From Bdellovibrionales bacterium (GTDB taxonomy: Bacteria > Bdellovibrionota > Bdellovibrionia > Bdellovibrionales > Bdellovibrionaceae): 64,000 nucleotides of DNA. The notes under the pieces were generated by a model. It did not search any database. It saw only the letters and a program-made list of their open reading frames with translations, and had not been told where the DNA came from. The DNA lies in contig JAFEAQ010000010.1 of assembly GCA_018266295.1 (NCBI GenBank), positions 1 to 64,000 of the forward strand. The letters run 5' to 3'. This document shows positions 19,656 to 28,356 of this stretch, one piece after another (within the stretch, counting starts at the first letter, position 1; each line of letters starts with the position of its first letter). Made by a program: the position numbers and the translations under genes.

Positions 19656-20387
19656 TTATCTCGTACAGCGGCTTTTCACCAACCACTTGATGTCGTAGCC
19701 GCCGCCGGCAACGGGTATAAAGTGAACCACGGCGTGCCTCATGCCGACATAGATGTGCTTGTCTTGATCCATAGCAAGACTATTCGGATACAAGCGGGTC
19801 ACATACGAGGACTTCAGTTTATCGATTTTTTCAGTAGGCCAATGGATCGAATAAAGCCCCTCACCGGTCACGAAGTAAAACCTTTCAGGATCCGTGGCAG
19901 CAACAGCATAAGGATTTGCCGGCAATGGGACTCTCTTTTCTACCTTCCAGCCAAAAGCTTTAGGCTGCTTCTTTATAATAAGCATATAGCCATCATCGGT
20001 TTCCAAATGGGCTAAGCCACCGAAGGCGACCACGGTGTCATTGGATACTGAAAACAGCACTGAGATATTTTCATTGAAGAGAGTTTGATGTTCTCTGCCT
20101 TGATTAAAAGAAAGTCCCCCTTCGAATTCGCCGCCATCTTTAGCTATGAAACTACCTCCGGCGATGTCCAAAGTAACTGTATTGCGACGTTTCGCGGGAA
20201 CAATGACAAGTTTATTCTTCTCAATACGAACTGCCCACTCGTCGGCACTCATATTTGCGCACGAGAATTCCTTTGAATCTTGAGCATAAGGGGCGATTTC
20301 GATAAACCCCTCTACCCCCGCGGAAGCAAAAGAGCTAATGACCGCCACTAAAAAAATTAGAAAAAGACAGAGATTGATTCGAATCAT
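19656..20387 (-). CDS. Exported protein, propeller-like
   Basis: 243 aa with an N-terminal signal peptide (hydrophobic 5-21, cleavage probably after FASA). The mature part is strand-rich, with repeated units of the type 'YAVAATDPERFYFVTGEGLY' and 'NSLAMDQDKHIYVG' that suggest beta-propeller blades. I do not recognise a specific family. Monocistronic in appearance, downstream of the PLD-fold lipoprotein on the same strand. Confidence 0.75.
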   Translation of the reverse strand: MIRINLCLFLIFLVAVISSFASAGVEGFIEIAPYAQDSKEFSCANMSADEWAVRIEKNKLVIVPAKRRNTVTLDIAGGSFIAKDGGEFEGGLSFNQGREHQTLFNENISVLFSVSNDTVVAFGGLAHLETDDGYMLIIKKQPKAFGWKVEKRVPLPANPYAVAATDPERFYFVTGEGLYSIHWPTEKIDKLKSSYVTRLYPNSLAMDQDKHIYVGMRHAVVHFIPVAGGGYDIKWLVKSRCTR

Positions 20388-20551
20388 CTTTAAACCCAGC
20401 CCTTAAGAGAGATTTCTTATATCGTCCTCAAGGAAGCCGTCTTAGGTCAATCGAGCGATCTCGATAATTTTTTATTCATGAATTTACTGTTCCAAAACTT
20501 CTTTGGACTAACTCCATTGTGCCACCCGAGGCTCGCGGATGGCTCCACTTC

Positions 20552-22618
20552 CTAGAATTCAGTATCAAACATATCAAGAATAACTTTTTTAAGCGGGCTT
20601 GTTTTTAGCTTATTCTGAATCGGACGGGAGTCCTGCAGATAAGTTCCGTAGATTTTTTCCATGCGCTGATTGAATTCAGGGCTGTAAATCATTGCTCCGT
20701 TTTCAAGATCATGGAAGAAGCTGCGTTTGTTCAAATTCACCGAACCGATGAATGAGAACTTGCCGTCCACCAGCACGATCTTAGAGTGTAAAATCACTTT
20801 CGGCTCCACGTATTCATAGACATGGATCTTATCCCAGAACTGATTCACGCCGGCTTTATTGGCATCGCTCAAAAGCCAGTCAACGGTGTCGCCCTCGAGA
20901 TCCAAGCGGGTGATCAAGGTGATATCCACCCCCCGTTTCACCGCGCGATTCAGAGCGCCCATAAACATCTCTGTCGGACGGAAATACGGAGTTGAGATCT
21001 TTACGCTCTTCTCAGCGGAATCCACCATCTCAGAGTAGAAGACTTCAAGACTGTGGCCATCTTTATAAGGGAACGACATGAAGTGACGTACCAGAGGCTC
21101 ACGACCGTTAAACAGACGCATATCCGCCGGAGCTGATTGCATCACGTTTTGATTGATCGAGCGAACCGCCAGCGTTTTTGCATCATAGTTCCAAAGCGTT
21201 AAAAAATGGGCCGCGGCCTTACGAGTAAAGCCCGGGTCCTGAACTTTGATTTCAAAATCGCGCCAGTGACAGAAAGATTCATCCTTGCCATCGCCGTAGT
21301 CGACCATTTCAGGGTAACGAGCTTTGCCTGGCAGAGTTTTAAATACGAAGCCATCATGGACGTTACGGCCACCAATAAATGTCGTATTGAGCTCAGGACG
21401 ATCTTTCGAAGTCGTGATCAGAAGCTTCACGTGCATCGTGCGATGGAATTCGTCAAACTTGCCTTTCAGGCTTTCCCCTTTTTGGCGCTTGTAACGATAT
21501 TCTTGGATTTTGATGTTATTGTGTTTTTGCGTCATACGCGCAAACATCGCGCGGTCTTTTTTAAGCGCAATCACATCTGACACAAGCAACTTTACACGAG
21601 TCCCGCGATCCGCATGATATTCCATCAAACGGGCCAGCAAGCTTCCGTAGAAATCCGCTCTGAACACCAAGTAAGAAACATAGATGCTATCAAAGTGCGG
21701 CGCTTGACTCATATCCAGGGGCGCATAAGGATCGTAATTCTGCACGAACTCTTTTGTGATAGGATGGCCTAGCAGAACTTCAACCTTTGAACGAAGCGCA
21801 TCAACCGGATCTTCGAGTGTCGTGACGTTGTTCACTGAATCCACGCAAGTCATCGACTTGTATTTGTTGGTTAGAAAGAATCTTTCAACGCCTTTGAGGT
21901 TTCCTGCCTGAGGTAAAAAACAACCGTCGATCACTTGGTTCAATGCCTGGTCCGGGTCTGTCGTATCTGTGACGATACGCACGCCGTAATTTTTGCCACC
22001 CATTTGCCACGTCAGCTGACACTCGGCTCCCTGCGGAGGAGACAAAACAATGCGCTGACCGTTCACAGTACTTTCATAAACATTGAAGTGCTTGCGCTCA
22101 TTGGCTGAGTAGAACTTCTTCCCCAAAAGACCGTTCTGGAATGTATAACCCTGATTGCAAACGATGTCCGCAGGATAACTCGGCTGATCTTTTTGCAATT
22201 CTTCTGAAGAGCGATTGTCGTTGAGTTCTTTCGAATAGAGAAAACTCTGAATATCAAGCTCATACTCTTTGGCACCAAAGCGATCCATGGCGTAGATGCG
22301 CTCGATCTGCCCGTTCTTGATTTCAAAATCCGCAAGGCGGTTGATGTTGAGTTCTTCTCTGCGATCGCGCCAACGTCCGAAATAGGCCCCATTCACACTA
22401 AACGGGGAACCCGTGTTTGCACTCAAGGGGGCGACCACATCAGCAACCTGAACAGCTTCTTCTGGAATCACATTTTTCATCGTCTCGGTCTCGTAGGTTT
22501 TCTCAACGAGCTTGAGCAACTCAAAAGATTCCGCGGAACTTGCCGCTGGATTTCTTGGTGAGGAAGATTGGCAAGAGATCAAACCTAAAAATAGAATCGC
22601 AGAGATAAACTTTTTCAT
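20552..22618 (-). CDS. Lipoprotein of the phospholipase D superfamily
   Basis: 688 aa. Signal peptide ends in the lipobox LISC with the acylated Cys at 16, so it is anchored in a membrane facing the periplasm or outside. The C-terminal half carries the two PLD-fold half-sites of cardiolipin-synthase-like enzymes: HVK at 396-398 followed by GGRN, and HSKIVLVD at 611-618 followed by GSVNLNKRS. The first site lacks the usual Asp of HxKxxxxD (Thr instead). The N-terminal 280 residues match no family I know. Substrate may be phospholipid or nucleic acid; an envelope-modifying or prey-directed role is speculation. Confidence 0.85.
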   Translation of the reverse strand: MKKFISAILFLGLISCQSSSPRNPAASSAESFELLKLVEKTYETETMKNVIPEEAVQVADVVAPLSANTGSPFSVNGAYFGRWRDRREELNINRLADFEIKNGQIERIYAMDRFGAKEYELDIQSFLYSKELNDNRSSEELQKDQPSYPADIVCNQGYTFQNGLLGKKFYSANERKHFNVYESTVNGQRIVLSPPQGAECQLTWQMGGKNYGVRIVTDTTDPDQALNQVIDGCFLPQAGNLKGVERFFLTNKYKSMTCVDSVNNVTTLEDPVDALRSKVEVLLGHPITKEFVQNYDPYAPLDMSQAPHFDSIYVSYLVFRADFYGSLLARLMEYHADRGTRVKLLVSDVIALKKDRAMFARMTQKHNNIKIQEYRYKRQKGESLKGKFDEFHRTMHVKLLITTSKDRPELNTTFIGGRNVHDGFVFKTLPGKARYPEMVDYGDGKDESFCHWRDFEIKVQDPGFTRKAAAHFLTLWNYDAKTLAVRSINQNVMQSAPADMRLFNGREPLVRHFMSFPYKDGHSLEVFYSEMVDSAEKSVKISTPYFRPTEMFMGALNRAVKRGVDITLITRLDLEGDTVDWLLSDANKAGVNQFWDKIHVYEYVEPKVILHSKIVLVDGKFSFIGSVNLNKRSFFHDLENGAMIYSPEFNQRMEKIYGTYLQDSRPIQNKLKTSPLKKVILDMFDTEF

Positions 22619-22720
22619 GCTTTTCTCTTCGGAATTCGATGTCTTAAGCTGAATTAAAGAACAAAAGACCTAAGTCCAGCTTCGGTCTAGAAGATGGAAG
22701 GAAGTGTCCCTACAAGGCGA

Positions 22721-23020
22721 TTATGTCGACTTTTTAAAGAGAGCTTCGGCCGCCGCACGCAGGGCCGCGGCTTTATCCACGCCCCCACTCGCCCCTTTAC
22801 GAGGCGAGAAGTAATCGCAAAAATTTGCCCGGTCTTTCTCTTTCACAACGTCGGCCTGAGGCTCACGGCATTCGTTGTAGGCCTTCACGTCCCAGAACTC
22901 GCAGTTCTTGCACACGTGCACGTCGGCACGGCAATGCGGGCACTCATCACGACGCCCCACGGTCCCCAACACAGGGATCTCTTTACCGCAGTTGAAACAG
23001 TGAAGACCTTGCGGATTCAT
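22721..23020 (-). CDS. Small zinc-ribbon protein
   Basis: 99 aa with three CxxC pairs (CFNC, CPHC, CKNC) and two further Cys (ECREP, FCDYF), fitting two zinc-binding sites. The C-terminus is an Ala-rich helix. No signal peptide. It starts five bases after the glpX stop on the same strand, so it belongs to the thioesterase-glpX unit. Function unknown. Confidence 0.8.
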   Translation of the reverse strand: MNPQGLHCFNCGKEIPVLGTVGRRDECPHCRADVHVCKNCEFWDVKAYNECREPQADVVKEKDRANFCDYFSPRKGASGGVDKAAALRAAAEALFKKST

Positions 23021-23025
23021 TGTGC

Positions 23026-23994
23026 CTACTTCTTGAAGTTCGGTTTTTGATTGAGCTTATGATGAGCTTCAATGGTACGGATCGTGCCCGTTTGTGAACG
23101 CATCACCACCGAGTGAGTTTTCGCCTGACGGCCCGGAAGAGTTTTTACGCCCTTCAAGAAAGGACCATCCGTCACGCCGGTAGCAACAAACATCACAGAA
23201 CCATGGGCAAGTTCATCGACGAGATATTTCTTATCGAGGTCTTTCACGCCCATGCGTTTTGCTCGCTCTTTTTCTTCTTCGTTACGGAATTTCAAACGGC
23301 CTTGGAAGTCGCCGCCTAAGCACTGCATCGCTGCTGCTGAGATCACGCCCTCTGGTGCGCCACCGATACCCATGAGTAAATCAATCCCTGAATCCGGCCA
23401 AGCTGTGGCAATCGCAGCCGATACGTCACCGTCACCGATCAAGTGAATACGTGCGCCGGTTTTACGAACTTCTTCGATGAGCTTTTCATGACGAGGACGA
23501 TTCAAAATTACAACCGTGACGTCACTCACGTTTTTCTTCAGTGCATCCGCTACGCGATTGATATTTTCCGTCGGAGTTTTATCGATATCGATCACACCTT
23601 TTGCTCCAGGACCGCAGGCGATTTTATCCATGTAAGTGTCAGGTGCGTGCAAGAAGTTGCCGCGTTCTGCAACCGCAATCACAGAAATCGAACCCACTCC
23701 CCCCGTTGCACAGATGGTGGTCCCTTCCAGCGGATCCAAGGCAATGTCGATCGCCGGAGCATTGTTGGCTTTATTGCCGACTTTTTCACCGATGTAGAGC
23801 ATCGGTGCTTCATCGCGCTCACCTTCACCGATGACCACTGTGCCGTCAATGTTGACGCTGTCGAAAGCTTTTCTCATGGCATCCACAGCCGCTTTATCAG
23901 CTGCTTTTTCATCGCCATGCCCAGTCCATTCTGCGGAGGCAAGTGCTGCTGCTTCGGTGATACGTACGAATTCTAAAGCCAGGTTTCTGTCCAT
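23026..23994 (-). CDS. glpX: Class II fructose-1,6-bisphosphatase (GlpX)
   Basis: Hydrolyses fructose-1,6-bisphosphate in gluconeogenesis. Metal-site segments GEGERDEAPM at 56-65 and DPLEGTT at 87-93 are diagnostic for GlpX; DGDVSAAI and GGAPEG follow. Length 322 aa is typical. It overlaps the upstream thioesterase gene by 22 bases. A gluconeogenic enzyme fits a bacterium that feeds mainly on amino acids. Confidence 0.97.
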   Translation of the reverse strand: MDRNLALEFVRITEAAALASAEWTGHGDEKAADKAAVDAMRKAFDSVNIDGTVVIGEGERDEAPMLYIGEKVGNKANNAPAIDIALDPLEGTTICATGGVGSISVIAVAERGNFLHAPDTYMDKIACGPGAKGVIDIDKTPTENINRVADALKKNVSDVTVVILNRPRHEKLIEEVRKTGARIHLIGDGDVSAAIATAWPDSGIDLLMGIGGAPEGVISAAAMQCLGGDFQGRLKFRNEEEKERAKRMGVKDLDKKYLVDELAHGSVMFVATGVTDGPFLKGVKTLPGRQAKTHSVVMRSQTGTIRTIEAHHKLNQKPNFKK

Positions 23995-24380
23995 TGTTCT
24001 TTCTCCAGGATTGCTTTCATTGCCGCCGGAAGGCGCATCAGTTTCAGGTTTTGATCTAACGGAACATGAGTGGTCTCGGCCACCGCCAAGGTCTGCCCGC
24101 GGGCGTTCAGGCGATACTGAATGTGAATGCGCACACCCTCAGAGCGAACTTGCAGCTGAATTTCGATCTCATCACCGAAAAGAGCCGGCTTTAAATGACG
24201 CACTCTGGTTTCGTAAACGGCAAACATGCTGGCCGATCCCTTTTTCTGGTAATCGATCAGGCCTTCGGAGTGAGCCCATTCAACCCGAGCTTCCTCGCAA
24301 AAACGCAGGTAATTGCTATGGTGAACAATCCCCATTTCGTCGGTTTCATAAAACTGAACACGGTGCCGGTACGTGAACAT
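23973..24380 (-). CDS. Acyl-CoA thioesterase, YbgC/4HBT family
   Basis: Hotdog-fold thioesterase. Catalytic motif YETDEMGIVHHSNYLRF-like segment with the Asp of the 4HBT family lies at residues 10-26. I choose the ATG at 24380 (135 aa) because AAGGA sits just upstream and the family starts there; an upstream ATG at 24503 would add 41 residues with no similarity to the family. Overlaps glpX by 22 bases. Substrate not determinable. Confidence 0.88.
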   Translation of the reverse strand: MFTYRHRVQFYETDEMGIVHHSNYLRFCEEARVEWAHSEGLIDYQKKGSASMFAVYETRVRHLKPALFGDEIEIQLQVRSEGVRIHIQYRLNARGQTLAVAETTHVPLDQNLKLMRLPAAMKAILEKEQWTETWL

Positions 24381-24515
24381 AAATTCCTTGTTAGATTTAA
24401 GCGTTACAATCACAAAAAGCCGGCGAGAAAGCAAAACGTTTTTTCGTCGCGGTTGACAGCCCGGAATCCGTTTTGAGAAGATCAGCGCTGTAAGAAACAA
24501 CAAAGGACACCCTGA

Positions 24516-25121
24516 GTGAATAGCACCTCAATCCCTGTGACCCCTGCGAACGGGGAAAAAATAGCTCCGTGGAAGAAGCAGCTGCCGATGTGGATTACTG
24601 TGAGCCGCATTGCCATGGTGCCTTTCGTGCTGCTTGCCATGCTGCCGAATAGTTTTTGGTGGAATGTCCTGGCGGCTGTTTTGTTTATGCTGGCCTCTAT
24701 CACCGACTATTACGACGGCTACTTTGCCCGCAAATACAACGCTGTTTCGAACATGGGTAAGTTTATGGACCCCGTGGCGGATAAAATCCTCGTGAGCAGT
24801 ATTCTTGTGATGATGGCCTACTACCAGAAAATTGATCCGTGGATGGTGGTTGTCATCCTCGGTCGTGATAACTTTATTGGCGCCATCCGTGCGGTGGCGG
24901 CAGCCGATGGTGTTGTGATCGCAGCAAAAGCCGCCGGAAAGTGGAAGACCGCCTTGCAAATGGGCGCTCTGCCAGCGGTTCTGATTGGAGAAATTCCAGG
25001 GTATTTGCCCTATCTTGATAGAATCGGCTACGGAATCTTGTGGATCACGGTTCTCTTAAGTATAAGCAGTGGCGTCGAATACTATTTAGCGTACAAAAGA
25101 GGCCGCGAGGCCAAGGGTTAA
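24516..25121 (+). CDS. pgsA: CDP-DAG-glycerol-3-P phosphatidyltransferase
   Basis: Makes phosphatidylglycerol phosphate in the inner membrane. The CDP-alcohol phosphotransferase motif is complete: D64, D67-G68, A71-R72, G81, D85 and D89 (DGx2ARx8Gx3Dx3D). Several transmembrane helices; 201 aa is typical. GTG start at 24516 with AAAGGA upstream. A basic N-terminal stretch (PWKKQLPMW) precedes the first helix. Divergent from the thioesterase-glpX unit. Confidence 0.92.
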   Translation: MNSTSIPVTPANGEKIAPWKKQLPMWITVSRIAMVPFVLLAMLPNSFWWNVLAAVLFMLASITDYYDGYFARKYNAVSNMGKFMDPVADKILVSSILVMMAYYQKIDPWMVVVILGRDNFIGAIRAVAAADGVVIAAKAAGKWKTALQMGALPAVLIGEIPGYLPYLDRIGYGILWITVLLSISSGVEYYLAYKRGREAKG

Positions 25122-25124
25122 ACC

Positions 25125-25268
25125 ATGTTGCTGCATATGTCCCCGAGAGATTGGTTCTTTATTTTTCTGGCGGTTTTATTGGCAAGTTATGTAAAAATGG
25201 CGTCGGCAAAGACGCAACCAGGAATGAACCCTTTATTTAAGCTTGCGAAGATCAGCCGCTTGATCTGA
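25125..25268 (+). CDS. Small membrane protein, 47 aa
   Basis: A short frame from ATG 25125 to TGA 25266-25268 encodes 47 aa with one clear hydrophobic helix (about residues 10-24, DWFFIFLAVLLASY) and a basic tail. AAGGG lies seven bases before the ATG, at the very end of pgsA, which stops three bases earlier, so translation could be coupled. Its 3' end overlaps the convergent 68-aa gene by 36 bases. Plausible but unproven. Confidence 0.45.
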   Translation: MLLHMSPRDWFFIFLAVLLASYVKMASAKTQPGMNPLFKLAKISRLI

Positions 25269-25439
25269 CTTGATGTCTGCCGGGACTGCTTCTTTTTCCG
25301 GCTTCGAGGCCACCATTCGAGAATTGGCCTCAGTTCCAAGATTCTTCACACCCCAAAAATAGCCCAAAAAATAAGCGCTTACGCCTAAAAATGCGAGGGT
25401 GGACAACTTAATGAGACTTTTTTTAAAAAATAGCGGCAT
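25233..25439 (-). CDS. Small single-pass membrane protein
   Basis: 68 aa with a basic start, one transmembrane segment (about 10-28, LSTLAFLGVSAYFLGYFWG) and a polar, charged tail of 40 residues. No recognised family and only a weak ribosome binding site. Composition favours a real protein. It is convergent with pgsA and the 47-aa frame and divergent from the tRNA-Gly promoter. Confidence 0.5.
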   Translation of the reverse strand: MPLFFKKSLIKLSTLAFLGVSAYFLGYFWGVKNLGTEANSRMVASKPEKEAVPADIKSDQAADLRKLK

Positions 25440-25455
25440 GAAAAATATTTACCCA

Positions 25456-25484
25456 TTGACAGCTCGGGCGTGCAACTGTAATTT
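25456..25484 (+). promoter_or_regulatory. Sigma-70 type promoter of tRNA-Gly
   Basis: TTGACA at 25456-25461 and TAATTT at 25479-25484 with a 17-base spacer; the predicted start lies about a dozen bases before the tRNA. The -35 box is a perfect consensus match. Confidence 0.7.
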
Positions 25485-25504
25485 CGTCCCACATTCGCAA
25501 TGAC

Positions 25505-25580
25505 GCGGGAATAGCTCAGTTGATAGAGCGATGCCTTGCCAAGGCATAGGTCGCGGGTTTGAGTCCCGTTTCCCGCTCCA
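25505..25580 (+). tRNA. tRNA-Gly (anticodon GCC)
   Basis: Full cloverleaf of 76 bases: acceptor GCGGGAA (25505-25511) pairs with TTCCCGC (25570-25576), D arm GCTC/GAGC, anticodon stem ATGCC/GGCAT with loop TTGCCAA and anticodon GCC at 25538-25540, T arm GCGGG/CCCGT with TTTGAGT loop, discriminator T and encoded CCA at 25578-25580. Reads GGC and GGU. Confidence 0.98.
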
Positions 25581-25640
25581 ATCTTTCCCTTTAGGTAAAG
25601 ATCGGCGCAAGCCCAATTTTCTCCGGAAAATTGGAGATAA

Positions 25641-25670
25641 AAAATCTCCCCTACCAAGGGGATTTTTTTT
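25641..25670 (+). terminator. Rho-independent terminator after tRNA-Gly
   Basis: Inverted repeat TCCCC-TACCAA-GGGGA (25647-25662) followed by eight T. The flanking A/T runs could extend the stem with a bulge. Confidence 0.75.
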
Positions 25671-25754
25671 GTCCAAAATCTGCCCTGCTTCACGAAATTA
25701 TATCTGTCTTTTTAAGCGAAAAAATTGAAGGATGTTCTATCAAAGGAGCTATCC

Positions 25755-26252
25755 ATGGCTAAAATCACTCTTAAAGGCAATCCCCTCGAAACTTCTGGCA
25801 ACCTTCCGGCGGTTGGTTCCACCAGCCCTGATTTCAAACTGGTTCGCGCGGATTTGAGCGAAGTCACACTTGAAACTTATACTGGTAAGAAAAAGGTTCT
25901 TAATATTTTCCCAAGCATCGATACAGGCACTTGTGCCGCCTCTGTTCGTCACTTCAATAAAGACGCTGCGGGCCTCCCTGGCGTTGCAGTTTTGAACATC
26001 TCTGCCGACCTTCCATTTGCACAAACCCGTTTCTGCGGCGCTGAAGGTATTAAAAATGCTGAGGCCCTTTCATCATTCAGAAGCAAATTCGCAACCGACT
26101 TCGGTTTGCAAATGACAACGGGTCCTCTTGCCGGCCTTTGCTCTCGTGCCGTGATTGTTTTGGATGAGAAAAACAAAGTTCTTTACACAGAACAAGTCAG
26201 CGACATCGTGAATGAACCAAATTACGAAGCGGCCCTCAAAGCTTTGAAGTAA
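25755..26252 (+). CDS. tpx: Thiol peroxidase Tpx
   Basis: Peroxiredoxin that reduces hydroperoxides with thioredoxin. Peroxidatic Cys C60 in DTGTC and resolving Cys C94 in TRFCGAEG, the atypical 2-Cys Tpx arrangement. Starting at ATG 25755 gives 165 aa, the usual length, with AAAGGAG placed seven bases upstream; an in-frame start at 25725 lacks a ribosome binding site. Ends at a strong terminator. Confidence 0.97.
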   Translation: MAKITLKGNPLETSGNLPAVGSTSPDFKLVRADLSEVTLETYTGKKKVLNIFPSIDTGTCAASVRHFNKDAAGLPGVAVLNISADLPFAQTRFCGAEGIKNAEALSSFRSKFATDFGLQMTTGPLAGLCSRAVIVLDEKNKVLYTEQVSDIVNEPNYEAALKALK

Positions 26253-26256
26253 GCTC

Positions 26257-26290
26257 TAAAAGACTGGCTTTTTTGTAAGCCAGTCTTTTT
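26257..26290 (+). terminator. Rho-independent terminator after tpx
   Basis: AAAAGACTGGCTT / AAGCCAGTCTTTTT around a short T-rich loop; stem of about 12 pairs and terminal T run. The A-rich left arm may also serve the convergent FG-GAP gene. Confidence 0.88.
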
Positions 26291-26304
26291 CATCCACGCG
26301 GGCT

Positions 26305-27951
26305 TTACTCCTCGGTCACGGTCAGAGTCTGATTGGGCCGCGGGGTCTTGAGGGTCTGCACTTTTCCAGAATTCCAGCGGATTTCAATTTTTTCAATTTC
26401 TGAGACTCGTCCTAAACCGAAATGCAAAACCGGATCATTTTGCTGATTCATCGTCCCGATAACACCGTCTACTTGGCGTAAGAAAACGCCTTCTTTATGA
26501 AAGAGACGGACTTGAGTTGTTACCGGATTCTTACCGGATTTCGTGCCAATCAAACGGATCTTCAAAAAGTTATTATCGTTTTGACTGATATTTTTATAAA
26601 TATATAACTTTTTATCAGCGTGCAAAGACGGCCGACCTGAGTTGATCAGATCCATTTTTCCATCATTGTTGAAATCAGCCCAAACACCCGCGTAGCTATC
26701 AAGAACCCGCGTAGGCTCGCTTTGGCTTATCTCACTGAATGTGAAGTTGCCGGAATTTTTGAAAATGAATGAATAGGCGTATTTCAAATCATAGACTTGA
26801 GTCACATACATATCGATCAAGCCGTCATTGTCAAAATCCGCCGCTGTCGAGTGAGACCACAGTTCATCCCCTTTGTATTTGCTGTAATCCCCGATCGGCT
26901 TTAGAGGAATCCCGGATTTTGCACGCATGTCCACGAACTTGAAATCCGGCGCTCCAAGATTTTTGTATATTTTAGAGTCGTCACAAAGGTAACCACGGAT
27001 ATCGTAAGCTCCCTTGGCCGCATCTCTACCGACAAATTTATGCGCCAGATTCGAAACCCAAAGATCTAACAAACCATCGTTGTTAAAGTCAGCCCAGACC
27101 GAGCCAATTGTATGACCGTAAGTAGGACCGTAATGTTCCTTCTTAACTGGATCATAATAGCGATTGCTGTCTTTATCTCCGGCGACTCCCTTAGGAATGG
27201 CAGTGTCTATCACCCGGCCTTTTTTAATTTCGAAAAGATAGTTGCGATGAAGGCGATAGTTCGAAAAATAAATATCTGGGCTGCCATCGTTATTATAGTC
27301 AGCCCAAGGCATTCCCCGCGTATAGGCCGTCAGCGAGCTAAAGTCGACCGCTGCAGTGTATTTCACAAACTTCTTTCCTCGGACATTGAGACGCATTTGC
27401 TGCGGAAAAAGCGTGACCCGGCCGTTGATTTCACTGTCCCCCATACCCAATATCAAATCAGCATAACCATCGCCATTGAGATCGCCATAGGAAATAGACT
27501 TCACATTATCCGGAAACCCTAAGTCATACTGTCTTGATAGGTCTTCAAAAGTGCCGTCCGTGCGTTGATGAAAAAGCTGTCCTTTGGTTGTCACGATATC
27601 GAGCCTGCCGTCGTTGTCGACATCGATAAAAACCGGGTATCCCACTAAGTTTTGCAAACGAACACGCTCAGTCACATCGATGAACTGAATCTTGTCCAAG
27701 GTGGAAATGTTTTTATAAAGACGGCCGGCCGCCATAAAGTCGACCCAGCCGTCATTATCGAAATCGCCAACAATGATCGACGATGCCGGCGTTTCAGAAA
27801 CTCCGCTTGTGGCAGTCACATCTTCAAAATATTGGCCACGCGTGATCACGGAAGAAACCTCGCGGGACGGGTTTTCCTCTATTACCGGCGCTTTGGTCTG
27901 ACAGGCCCCGAGTAAAAATATAAAGGCTGTAAAACATCGCTTCATTTCCAC
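26305..27951 (-). CDS. CRTAC1-like FG-GAP/VCBS lipoprotein
   Basis: 548 aa. Signal peptide with lipobox LGAC predicts a lipoprotein. At least six FG-GAP/VCBS blades with calcium-loop motifs (GDFDNDGWVD, DVDNDGRLD, GDLNGDGYAD, ADYNNDGSPD, ADFNNDGLLD, ADFDNDGLID, ADFNNDGKMD) form an integrin-alpha-like propeller. The C-terminus (about 460-545) is an ASPIC/UnbV domain with HFGLG and IEIRWNSG. Such proteins are usually surface-exposed and calcium-binding; an adhesion role is inferred. The ATG at 27951 follows GGGGAG; an ATG six bases downstream is also possible. Confidence 0.88.
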   Translation of the reverse strand: MEMKRCFTAFIFLLGACQTKAPVIEENPSREVSSVITRGQYFEDVTATSGVSETPASSIIVGDFDNDGWVDFMAAGRLYKNISTLDKIQFIDVTERVRLQNLVGYPVFIDVDNDGRLDIVTTKGQLFHQRTDGTFEDLSRQYDLGFPDNVKSISYGDLNGDGYADLILGMGDSEINGRVTLFPQQMRLNVRGKKFVKYTAAVDFSSLTAYTRGMPWADYNNDGSPDIYFSNYRLHRNYLFEIKKGRVIDTAIPKGVAGDKDSNRYYDPVKKEHYGPTYGHTIGSVWADFNNDGLLDLWVSNLAHKFVGRDAAKGAYDIRGYLCDDSKIYKNLGAPDFKFVDMRAKSGIPLKPIGDYSKYKGDELWSHSTAADFDNDGLIDMYVTQVYDLKYAYSFIFKNSGNFTFSEISQSEPTRVLDSYAGVWADFNNDGKMDLINSGRPSLHADKKLYIYKNISQNDNNFLKIRLIGTKSGKNPVTTQVRLFHKEGVFLRQVDGVIGTMNQQNDPVLHFGLGRVSEIEKIEIRWNSGKVQTLKTPRPNQTLTVTEE

Positions 27952-27960
27952 TCCCCGAAC

Positions 27961-28282
27961 TCACGAATGTCGTAATGGATTTTTCCGATCCTTTGGTGAT
28001 TCACGAATCACTGCTTGCATACCGGTGGAAGAACAATACAGTCCACAGCCATCATTCTGCACCAGAGCTTGTCCCAATCCCTGAAATGCGCCGGTAATGT
28101 TGAATAGCTGAACTTAGCTTCCTAAAAAGAGCATACCAAGTTTGGGCGGTTTCGTCCTTATTTACGCAGCAAGACCTTGCCTAATGCCGAGGGGCCGGCC
28201 TTAAGAGCGTGCCCCCCGTGTTCCCACGGGTTAAATTCTGGATCGCTATCAAACTCTGTAGAGGAATTAAGAATATTCACAG
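27961..28282 (-). pseudogene. Possible gene remnant in 400-base spacer
   Basis: The largest gene-free stretch (27952-28356) has coding-like but broken minus-strand frames. One runs from a GTG near 28282 to a TAA near 28169 and contains EFNPWEHGGHALKAGPSALG; a shifted frame continues (DETAQTWYALFRKL...), and a third is open from 28113 to TGA 27961 (ITGAFQGLGQALVQNDGCG...). No single frame spans the region and no good start exists. I read it as a decayed gene of unknown family; chance open frames are a real alternative. Confidence 0.25.
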
Positions 28283-28293
28283 AAGCCTAATAT

Positions 28294-28324
28294 AAAAAAG
28301 TCCCCGAAGTTTTCTCCGGGGACT
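28294..28324 (-). terminator. Terminator of the chemoreceptor gene
   Basis: AGTCCCCG / CGGGGACT around a nine-base loop; read on the minus strand the stem is followed by six T. It lies 33 bases after the chemoreceptor stop. Confidence 0.85.
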
Positions 28325-28356
28325 GATCAAGAGAAAGATTTGTCTCTAAAACCACT

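Noticed and set aside
25385-25693. Minus-strand frame of 102 aa across the tRNA
   Set aside because: It is the antisense of tRNA-Gly (a frequent false annotation with a TQTRDLCLGKASLYQLSYSR-like segment) and has no ribosome binding site.
28211-28230. CCCGTG-TTCC-CACGGG hairpin as a terminator
   Set aside because: No T-run on either strand; lies inside the possible gene remnant.
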